From positions 1-38,264 of the forward strand of contig JAFGIB010000273.1 of the NCBI GenBank assembly GCA_016929805.1: a stretch of DNA of 38,264 nucleotides. Reading direction: 5' to 3'. A program made the position numbers and the translations under genes. Below, piece after piece: positions 24,526 through 31,772 of this stretch; position 1 is the stretch's first letter, and each line of letters opens with the position of its first letter. The stretch comes from Deltaproteobacteria bacterium (lineage in GTDB: Bacteria > Myxococcota_A > Polyangia > Polyangiales > JAFGIB01). The notes beneath the pieces were generated by a model. The model did no database searches, was not told the origin of the DNA, and saw nothing but the letters and a program-made list of their open reading frames with translations.

Positions 24526-27363
24526 ATGGCTTCCAGCCCATTTAGACGCATCTATCTCGTTCGACCGCTTTCAACGTTGTTTTTATGTTTACCTGGCATC
24601 GCGCTGTGCTCTTGGTACGCCTTCAGCGCTTACAGCAGATTCGATAGCTATAGGAGGCTAGCAGACGATAAAGTAACGCTGACCGTGGAGGATTTCCAGC
24701 TCAGTCTCTACGATGTGTTACAGCAAGACCTGCGACGGATATTTATCGCGTCGCCTCCCGATCCGCCCACGCTTGAGGTGTTTGCCTTCCATATCAGATC
24801 CGAGGAGCTCGGCGCGCTATTTCGGGGCTCAGAATTAGAGGATCAACGGCCCTATGTTGCGGCGAAATTGGAGCGCGATGGCGCGTTGCAGCCCGTCGAG
24901 ATACGACTTCGAGGTCAACGCCACTGGAACCTATTGGGCAAGCAAAAAACCGTGAAGGTTCAACTACCGAAAGGCGAGCTGATACACGGCCACCGAGTCT
25001 TTAACTTGATAAACGGCCCCAGTCCTATGGTGGTTGACGAACAGCTCATTTTAGATCTCTCTCATTCTAAAGGCGTATTGACTCCGATGTCCCAATTCGT
25101 TCGGGTGCGGATGAATGCGACTGATTTGGGAGTCTATCATTACGAAACCCAACCGGACGAAAGCCTATTGCGTTTCAACCGACGCATGCCGGGAAGCATT
25201 TATTCCGGGGATTTACCGCCGTCGGCGGAGACCGAAGAACTCTGGAATGATCTCACGCGCTGGAAAAAAGTGGCCTGGCGGATCGACAAGGAAAAGGAGG
25301 ATTTAAGCGATCTGAAGCGCTTTTTACATAATATCAAACAATCCACTGTCGAGGACTTCGCGCGTTTTACCGAAGAAGAGATCGATCTAGACGCGTTCGC
25401 CACTTTCGACGCCATCGACGTGGCCTTCGGAGGTGATCAACACGATTTCAGAGAAAATCACAAGTACTATCGCGATCCGTATCGCGGGCGTTGGGAACCC
25501 ATTGCCTGGAATTTCCGAGGGTTTCAAAACGACCCTTTATTTAATCTAGTAGAAAATCCCGTTTTATTACGCTTGAAGCTTGTACCCGAATATCTATCGT
25601 TACGCAACGCGATCCTCTATCGCTTTCTCGTGAAAAAAGGCAGTGTTAATGCTGTCCGCAACCGCGGAACGGCGATTCTAAAAAAGCTCGCGCCAGAGCT
25701 TGCCACGGATCCCTATTGGGATGCGTATCGCCTACTACCCCGCGTTGACGAATTCCATCGCGAAATGGTTCGGCCGATGAACCTTAAGAGGGTATCGCTG
25801 GTTTTCGAGTCAGAAATGGAAACCTATTCTAAACGACACGCTTTCTTAGTAAATAAGCTAGAAAAGAATCCGTTATGGCTGGATGCCAGAAATCTCGGAG
25901 ACAGCTCGCCTTTTTCTTTTAATCTAATCATAGACGGCCAAACCGGTGTAAAGCTCAAGGGCTTGACGGTGAGCTGGTCCCCGGAGTGCCGGAATGTCCG
26001 CTGGCGGGTGATTAAAGCAGGAAAGCCGGTTACGCCCATCAGCTCAAACAATTGGGTCGAGCTCGATCAACCAACCGATCTTTATCCCGCGATAGCGTTT
26101 GTCGCGCGCGAAAATCCGAACGCGAGAAGGGGAGAGATACGTTCCGAGATAGTGCCGATCGCGTATCCATTTCTGCTCGATTCGACGTGTACGCCGACAG
26201 CTATCGAAGCGACGGCTATCCATATGGCGACAGGTTCCAGGGTTCGGTCGCGTCCCGCCGAGGAAAGCGTTTTCAGCCGCCTACCCCGGCGGTCTTTACG
26301 TCCGAATCAAGTGCCGCAAATGGTCGAGGGCGAAGTCTCAGCCCACCCCTGGTCGCTTACGAGGCCGGAAGTCAAAACGGTAAGGCTTGGCCCAGGTCAG
26401 ACCGACATTGACAAAACCAAGGTTTTTCAAGAACACCAATCAGTTGAGATAGCGCCGGGAACCCGGTTTCGAATGGCGCCGAGCGCTTCCTTGATCTTTA
26501 AAGGTCGCGTTCGATTCAGCGGAACTCGTGATCAACCGATAGTCTTAGAAGGGGCGGGCGCTGACCATTGGGGCGGAATCGCGTTGCAAGGCCCGGCGAC
26601 CGCCGGTTCTGTTCTCGAGCATATGATTGTTCGAGGCGGTAGCCGGCCGAGCGGAGAGCGGATCCCATATCCTGGAATGGTCAATATTCACGATACGCGC
26701 GGTATCGTGATAAAGCACTGCCGTTTTTCGGACAATCAAGTTTCTGATGACGTCGTCCATGTGGCCTACGTGAAGAAACTTCTCGTGGAGGACTGCACTA
26801 TAGAAAACGGCTTTGCCGATGCCTGGGACCTTGAGTTCGTCCAAGCGGACTTAACGCGCCTTCAGGTCAGTGGAGTCGGCGACGACGCGGTAGACCTCAT
26901 GGGATCCGATGTAGATATTTCTGACAGTCTTTTAAGCTCGTGCCGAGGTAACGGAATTTCGTCAGGCGAGGAAAGCCGAGCAACCGTCAGAAACACTCTG
27001 GTGGCTGACTCAAGGGTTGGCGTCTTAGTGAAAAACGCGTCGCATGCGGAACTCTTCAGCACCTTGCTTTTTAGAAACCAAATCGGGGTGCGGGTATACC
27101 AGCGCGAGGTTCGGTTTGAAGGTAACAGTCGAGTAGAAGCTGACGTTCTTTTTATCGTCGATAGTCGTCGAGCGATTAAACGAAGCGACCGGTCGCGGGA
27201 TTTGCTCGATGTTGGAAGGATCCAACGAGGTTTCCCGCAGAAGGGCGTGCTCGACAACCTACGAGAAAACGTGATTGGTATACCACTGTGGGACCAGTTG
27301 TCCGATTGGCTGCAATCACAAATCGTGTCGACAAATCATCGGGGCGCCCATGAAAATCAATAG
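24526..27363 (+). CDS. CotH-like (secretory kinase fold) protein fused to a parallel beta-helix
   Basis: This 945-aa product has an N-terminal membrane anchor or signal (about 15-33). The CotH-like part (about 95-420) has LRGQRHWNLLGKQKTVKVQL, FNLINGPSPM, LGVYHYETQPD and FDAIDVAFGGDQHDF (candidate catalytic Asp298). It also has HKYYRDPYRG followed by PIAWNFRGF. CotH kinases normally have Asp in that last motif (WD); here it is Asn329. A middle domain (about 440-620) is not recognised. The C-terminal part (about 640-880) is a right-handed beta-helix of short ladder repeats (IVIKHCRFSDNQVSD, LVEDCTIENGF). CotH proteins are secretory kinases or relatives. It is the first gene of a five-gene operon and overlaps the next by 14 bp. 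Active kinase, altered enzyme or pseudokinase cannot be decided here. Confidence 0.85.
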   Translation: MASSPFRRIYLVRPLSTLFLCLPGIALCSWYAFSAYSRFDSYRRLADDKVTLTVEDFQLSLYDVLQQDLRRIFIASPPDPPTLEVFAFHIRSEELGALFRGSELEDQRPYVAAKLERDGALQPVEIRLRGQRHWNLLGKQKTVKVQLPKGELIHGHRVFNLINGPSPMVVDEQLILDLSHSKGVLTPMSQFVRVRMNATDLGVYHYETQPDESLLRFNRRMPGSIYSGDLPPSAETEELWNDLTRWKKVAWRIDKEKEDLSDLKRFLHNIKQSTVEDFARFTEEEIDLDAFATFDAIDVAFGGDQHDFRENHKYYRDPYRGRWEPIAWNFRGFQNDPLFNLVENPVLLRLKLVPEYLSLRNAILYRFLVKKGSVNAVRNRGTAILKKLAPELATDPYWDAYRLLPRVDEFHREMVRPMNLKRVSLVFESEMETYSKRHAFLVNKLEKNPLWLDARNLGDSSPFSFNLIIDGQTGVKLKGLTVSWSPECRNVRWRVIKAGKPVTPISSNNWVELDQPTDLYPAIAFVARENPNARRGEIRSEIVPIAYPFLLDSTCTPTAIEATAIHMATGSRVRSRPAEESVFSRLPRRSLRPNQVPQMVEGEVSAHPWSLTRPEVKTVRLGPGQTDIDKTKVFQEHQSVEIAPGTRFRMAPSASLIFKGRVRFSGTRDQPIVLEGAGADHWGGIALQGPATAGSVLEHMIVRGGSRPSGERIPYPGMVNIHDTRGIVIKHCRFSDNQVSDDVVHVAYVKKLLVEDCTIENGFADAWDLEFVQADLTRLQVSGVGDDAVDLMGSDVDISDSLLSSCRGNGISSGEESRATVRNTLVADSRVGVLVKNASHAELFSTLLFRNQIGVRVYQREVRFEGNSRVEADVLFIVDSRRAIKRSDRSRDLLDVGRIQRGFPQKGVLDNLRENVIGIPLWDQLSDWLQSQIVSTNHRGAHENQ

Positions 27364-27910
27364 GCGCAGACTGCCGAGTATCGGCTTTATAGCCTTGCTG
27401 CTAACCTACGGGTTAGCGGCGGCGTTTTTTCTATGGGGGTTTAGCCAGCCTGACCTCGACCGTGTCTGGTATTTACATCATGAGCTCAAGATAGGACGGA
27501 CATACCAAATAAAAAAAAGGGACAAGAAAATCCTTCTCCGCGCCATGGCGCGTCATCGCGAGCTCGCTCGGGCTTTGCTGCCGTCGGGTGAAATAGGAAT
27601 AGTAAGCGAAAACAGTGACGGTTGGATAGCAACACCGGTTGTGACGATTATCCGCACGCCGGAATCAGGCGCGAAGAATCGCTTGCTTTTTGATATTCGA
27701 ACCTCGAAGAGTTTATTGCCTTATTCGATCACGATTCGAGGGAGCGATTTTGATGAAAAGATTGCGATTCACAAACAAGGTAAAATCGGTTTTGACTTGC
27801 CCCGGGTGGGGGCAACCGCGGAAATTATCACGCTACGGCTGGAAGGTCGCGATTTTATTGCAGATCCTTCAGTTTTAGGCGTTCGCATTCGTTTTGCGCA
27901 TGGCGGATGA
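27350..27910 (+). CDS. Small membrane-anchored protein of the CotH/VTC operon, unknown
   Basis: ATG 27350 is chosen (186 aa); in-frame codons upstream of it lie inside the CotH gene. One N-terminal membrane span (about 10-30: IGFIALLLTYGLAAAFFLWG) is followed by a soluble domain that should face the periplasm. The domain has a basic patch (IKKRDKKILLRAMARHRE) and then a beta-rich region (VVTIIRT, LPYSITIRGSDF, EIITLRLEG). I do not recognise a family. It overlaps cotH by 14 bp and precedes the VTC gene by 18 bp, so it is co-expressed with them. Confidence 0.75.
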   Translation: MKINRRRLPSIGFIALLLTYGLAAAFFLWGFSQPDLDRVWYLHHELKIGRTYQIKKRDKKILLRAMARHRELARALLPSGEIGIVSENSDGWIATPVVTIIRTPESGAKNRLLFDIRTSKSLLPYSITIRGSDFDEKIAIHKQGKIGFDLPRVGATAEIITLRLEGRDFIADPSVLGVRIRFAHGG

Positions 27911-27928
27911 CGCATCGAGACGCACGCG

Positions 27929-28690
27929 ATGATTCGACGATTTAACCGTTACGAGCTGAAGTACATTCTTCCGGTGGAAAAATGCGATCGGATTATACGA
28001 GATCTACAGGGATTTGCCCATCCGGATTCGCACGGTGGCGCCAGGGGCTATCACGTCGTCAGTTTGTACTATGACAGTCCCGCGCTTGATTTCTTCTGGG
28101 CCAAAATCGAAGGGATTAAATATCGTCGTAAGGTTCGACTGCGAATCTATCCGGAAAATGATATTGAAGCGACAACGCGGGGGATGGTTGAAATCAAACA
28201 ACGCATTAACCGGACGGTCCAAAAACGGCGTATCGAGCTGCCCCTGGATGAAGCTGAACAGCTTTGTACGGGATACGTGCAATTGACCGATCTAGATCTA
28301 TTGGACCAACAAGTCGCTTCCGAGGTCCAATACCTGGTGAACGCCATGCATCTTCAACCGACCGGCATTACCGATTATTGGCGCCGGGCGTTCGTGGGTG
28401 ACTTATATGACGCCGGATTGAGAATTACTTTCGATACCGAGCTTCGTTTTCGAGCGCACGCGCTCACGGTTAATCTTAGTGCAGAGAATCATCTTTTTCT
28501 GCCGCCTGATATTTGTATTATGGAGGTCAAGGCGAATGACGCGATACCCAACTGGGTGACTTCTTTATTGGGGCGTCATAACTGCCAACTGCAACGCGTT
28601 AGTAAATATTGTGCGGGGTTGGCGAAAGTGAAAGAAATCCAAGTGATGCCTTTGGCGATATCGCGCACGGAAAAAACAACGGAGAGATGA
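27929..28690 (+). CDS. VTC-domain (polyphosphate polymerase-like) protein
   Basis: This 253-aa soluble protein matches the VTC domain, a triphosphate-tunnel fold that makes polyphosphate from nucleotide in eukaryotic Vtc4. The expected charged motifs appear intact: RYELKYIL (Glu9, Lys11), YRRKVRLRIY (Lys68, Arg70, Arg72), EIKQRI (Glu88, Lys90), QKRRIEL (Lys99-Arg101), Arg152/153, Arg165 and EVKAND (Glu199, Lys201). No signal or membrane span, so it is cytosolic. In bacteria this family commonly sits beside DUF4956 and CotH genes, as here. Polyphosphate synthesis is the natural guess but is not shown for this branch. The DUF4956 gene starts 4 bp downstream. Confidence 0.9.
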   Translation: MIRRFNRYELKYILPVEKCDRIIRDLQGFAHPDSHGGARGYHVVSLYYDSPALDFFWAKIEGIKYRRKVRLRIYPENDIEATTRGMVEIKQRINRTVQKRRIELPLDEAEQLCTGYVQLTDLDLLDQQVASEVQYLVNAMHLQPTGITDYWRRAFVGDLYDAGLRITFDTELRFRAHALTVNLSAENHLFLPPDICIMEVKANDAIPNWVTSLLGRHNCQLQRVSKYCAGLAKVKEIQVMPLAISRTEKTTER

Positions 28691-28694
28691 CGTT

Positions 28695-29390
28695 ATGGAC
28701 GAACTACTCAAAGAGCTGGAGAGAACAGGAGATCTGTCGGCGAATCTGACTTTTCTAGACGTCGCCATGGTCTTGTTTCTGAGCTTTGTGCTCTCATTAA
28801 TCGTCGCCTGGGTCTATCGATTCACCCATCGAGGCGTTTCCTACTCGCAGTCGTATGTCCATACGCTCGTAATCATGGGAACCGTCGTTTCGTTGATCAT
28901 GCTGATCATCGGTTCGAATATCGCGCGCGCTTTCGCTTTGGTGGGAGCGCTTTCGATCATCCGATTTCGAAACGCGATGAAGGAAACCCGAGACGTCGGT
29001 TTCATTTTTATGGTCATGGCGATCGGCATGGCGGTAGGAACCCGCTTCTATTTGCTAGCGGTGTTTGCCACGTCGGTACTCTCGGCTTTCATGATAGCAT
29101 TGCATAAATTTAATCTGTTTGCTAAAGAGGTACGGGAGCGTATCCTGCGCATTCGACTTCCGATAGATCGCGACCATGAAGAAGCCTTTGAAGAGCCTTT
29201 TCGCAAACATTTGGAGGACCATCGAATTATCTCCGTCGAAACCGTGAGGGCGGGCGTCCTTCAGGAAGTCGTATATTCCGTCGTATTAAAGAAGAGAGCG
29301 AATCCGAAGGACCTTTTGGAAGACATTCGAGCGCGTAACGACAACCAAAAAGTCACGTTGGTATTAGGACAGCAGGAAGTTGATATATAA
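28695..29390 (+). CDS. DUF4956 integral membrane protein
   Basis: This 231-aa protein has about four membrane spans in residues 18-140 and a soluble C-terminal domain. The family signature is plain: IGSNIARAFALVGALSIIRF followed by KETRDVGFIFMVMAIGMAVG. The soluble part (about 150-231) is charged and ends in a beta-type strand (KVTLVLGQQEV). DUF4956 is typically adjacent to VTC-domain genes. I infer that it forms a membrane complex with the VTC protein, perhaps a channel for its product. GGAGAGATGACGTT before the ATG gives a good ribosome-binding site. Its stop overlaps the next start (TAATG). Confidence 0.92.
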   Translation: MDELLKELERTGDLSANLTFLDVAMVLFLSFVLSLIVAWVYRFTHRGVSYSQSYVHTLVIMGTVVSLIMLIIGSNIARAFALVGALSIIRFRNAMKETRDVGFIFMVMAIGMAVGTRFYLLAVFATSVLSAFMIALHKFNLFAKEVRERILRIRLPIDRDHEEAFEEPFRKHLEDHRIISVETVRAGVLQEVVYSVVLKKRANPKDLLEDIRARNDNQKVTLVLGQQEVDI

Positions 29391-30094
29391 TGGCCATCAA
29401 ACAACTGAAAAATATGAATGTGATATGGGTAGCGGTCGCAATAGCAGCGTGCAGTCAAACCGATCCGCCCGAAAATTCAGAAAAAGTGAAACCCGAGGAT
29501 TACTACCCGCTGGTCGACGGCGCCACTTGGACCTACGCTCATAGTAGTAAAGGCGGCTGGGAGGAAACCGTGACCATGGCGCGCTCAGAGGACGACAGCG
29601 ATATCTTTGTCGTCAGCGATACGCCCAATCCGGACGAAGAAAGTACCGAAAGCGACTTGAAAAGAAACGGTACCAGCGTGTACCGCATCAGCAAGGTCGT
29701 GTTTCAAAACGGTGAGCCTCAGTTTTCTGTCAAATACGATCCCGGATTCCTTCGCTTCGATGCCGCCTGGCTCGAAGAGGATATATCCCATGCCGATACG
29801 AGAAATTATAAACGGATAAAAACGGAAACCGGTCAAAGCCCTGAAGATGCACAAGATCGCGAGCATATCTTTATCGTTCAGTCGTTAAACGAAAAGCTTG
29901 TCGTGAGAGGGGAAACATTTCGCAATTGTGTCCGGATCAAACGCGAAAAAGAGGTTGCGATCGATGAAACGGATTCGAACCAATCTGATGAACAGGAAAA
30001 GCTCTTCTGGTTCGCTCCGCGAGTGGGAAAAATACGAGAAGAAAACCTGACCACAGAAAACTTTGAAGAGCTCGTCGACTACGATATTCCGTAA
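29390..30094 (+). CDS. Lipoprotein, last gene of the CotH/VTC operon
   Basis: This 234-aa product has a short signal and lipobox AIAAC (Cys21). The mature protein opens with YYPLVDGATWTYAHS, a motif seen in many small secreted proteins of unknown function that begin with a YPL-x-x-G-x-x-W-x-Y strand. The rest is beta-rich and charged. The 1-bp overlap with the DUF4956 gene (TAATG) indicates coupled translation. I infer an accessory of the operon at the membrane surface. No catalytic motif is seen. Confidence 0.8.
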   Translation: MAIKQLKNMNVIWVAVAIAACSQTDPPENSEKVKPEDYYPLVDGATWTYAHSSKGGWEETVTMARSEDDSDIFVVSDTPNPDEESTESDLKRNGTSVYRISKVVFQNGEPQFSVKYDPGFLRFDAAWLEEDISHADTRNYKRIKTETGQSPEDAQDREHIFIVQSLNEKLVVRGETFRNCVRIKREKEVAIDETDSNQSDEQEKLFWFAPRVGKIREENLTTENFEELVDYDIP

Positions 30095-30162
30095 TTACCC
30101 GGCGCGCGGAGCTTTTAGGGATCGCGGCGCGACACACTCCCGGTGAGGTCCGTAAAGGGTGA

Positions 30163-30183
30163 GCGCGCGTATAGTACGCGCGC
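30163..30183. terminator. Strong hairpin between convergent genes, possible terminator
   Basis: GCGCGCGTA (30163-30171) pairs perfectly with TACGCGCGC (30175-30183) around a three-base loop. It sits between the convergent lipoprotein and porin genes. No T-run follows on either strand, so it is not a classical intrinsic terminator; it may still stop or protect transcripts from both sides. Confidence 0.35.
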
Positions 30184-30232
30184 CGTCTCGTGAGCCAGGA
30201 GATATGGGCCGGCTGGTTTTCGCGGTCAACGT

Positions 30233-31612
30233 CTATATCTCTAAGCTGAGCATGATGTAGTATGTCTCTCCGGAAATCCAAGGGTTAAGGCTACTCACCG
30301 TACCCACGGGGCGAATGATTTCCACCTGGGGGAAAACTCGTAGCTTCCGATGCCAGAGTAGGTTTATTCCGATAACAATCCTAAGCGCCTCGGTCTGCGA
30401 ATAATCGGCATGAGCGTCGGCATACTCTCCGAAAAGCGTCGGCTGCAATACAAGGTCGGGGATCAAGTCGACATCGTAGGTGCTGTAGCCTGTAACGCCT
30501 AGAGCAAACGGGTGGTCTTCTTCTTCCGGAAGTTGCGCTCCAAACGCCTCGGCCGTTATACGAAAAGCACCAAACGTAAGGCGACAATCTCCGCCTAACG
30601 CGTGTGCGTTAATCGATTGATCATCGCTCGGCTCGATAAATTTGTGCCCGTAATTAAGACCAACGGAAAACCACTTATTTGGTTTATAGACAAGCTGTCC
30701 GATGGAGTCGATGCCGGGCATTTCCGAATCGTTGTCCACGCTCCAATCAGGATTACTCACAGAACCCTTCCAGGTCAGCCCGATCTCTCGGATCTCACCC
30801 CAAAGCATCAATCCGATCGCCCGATCGCCCCATCGCGCCTCTTCAATGACAAGCGCGTTGGAAAGACCCCGGCCGCGAAAGGGTAATGACCCCGTGCTGG
30901 TGTTTTCGAGTTTTGAAAAAGGACGCTTGAAATGCCCCGCTCTAATCTGAAAGGCTCTTTTTAACCGGAGGTTGAGGTAGGCGTTGCGTAGGTAAGGTAT
31001 TTGTTTTAGGTCGGATGAGCTGGTCTTCGGTCGAACCGCGTCGGAGAGATCGGCGCTGATATTCGCCGCGACGCGTTTATTCAACCGGGCTTTGATCCCT
31101 ATACGAACCTGTTGAAGAAATAGCTGTTGTTCGCTCGTATTTCCCGACAGCCCGCTCTGAGACTCCGACGGCCTTTTCTCTTCGAACTCCCATCCGGTCA
31201 TTATGCGCGCGCGTATTCGCGTTTTCGGCCACTCATCGTCCTGCCCGCCTTTCTTTTGAGTCGCTGCCGATGTCAGGACGGATTGTTCACCCGGTTGGTC
31301 TTGGGATATCGAGTCTGATGAATTATGCGATTTGTTCGACCGGCCAGAAGGAAGTGGGCTTGCCGGCGCGCTTTCCGGCGAATCGATCTGCCCTACTTGT
31401 TTCTCCGAGGCTAGCTGATCGGCCCGCGTATCCGATGCCTCTCGCCTATCGACCGTTTCGGCTTCGGTCTGTTCTTCGATTTGTGCCCGAGCCGGTTCAT
31501 TCTCCACGACTTCCGACCCCGGTTGATCCTGCGAGCGAACCGATTCAACTCGGAAGAAAAGCCCGCATAGCAGCCCCGAGAATAGAACCATGAGTTGAAG
31601 CCTGGAACCCAT
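30233..31612 (-). CDS. Porin-like outer-membrane barrel with acidic leader (phosphate-selective porin O/P type)
   Basis: This 459-aa product has a signal peptide (about 1-27, then QDQPG). A disordered Glu/Ser/Asp/Gln stretch follows (about 28-128), then a barrel (about 130-459). YLNLRLKRAFQIRAGHFKRP, RGLSNALVIEEARWGDRAIG and the alternating strands to the end fit the porin O/P pattern. Family members carry phosphate, polyphosphate or other anions. It converges on the CotH/VTC operon, so a phosphate link is tempting but unproven. The leader resembles those on the barrels at 8305 and 18329. The C-terminus (YYIMLSLEI) lacks the usual terminal Phe. Confidence 0.75.
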   Translation of the reverse strand: MGSRLQLMVLFSGLLCGLFFRVESVRSQDQPGSEVVENEPARAQIEEQTEAETVDRREASDTRADQLASEKQVGQIDSPESAPASPLPSGRSNKSHNSSDSISQDQPGEQSVLTSAATQKKGGQDDEWPKTRIRARIMTGWEFEEKRPSESQSGLSGNTSEQQLFLQQVRIGIKARLNKRVAANISADLSDAVRPKTSSSDLKQIPYLRNAYLNLRLKRAFQIRAGHFKRPFSKLENTSTGSLPFRGRGLSNALVIEEARWGDRAIGLMLWGEIREIGLTWKGSVSNPDWSVDNDSEMPGIDSIGQLVYKPNKWFSVGLNYGHKFIEPSDDQSINAHALGGDCRLTFGAFRITAEAFGAQLPEEEDHPFALGVTGYSTYDVDLIPDLVLQPTLFGEYADAHADYSQTEALRIVIGINLLWHRKLRVFPQVEIIRPVGTVSSLNPWISGETYYIMLSLEI

Positions 31613-31772
31613 AAAGAAATACCCTCAAAACGCAACTAAGGCGAAACGATCGGAGCGAATTTCAACCAGGACCATCGAAAACGAATAAATCGCTCGTCCG
31701 CGGGCCATTTCCCGGGCGAGAGAGCGTTGTCGTTTGACCTTACTGGAACCGGAAGGCTCTCTTTCGTATCGA

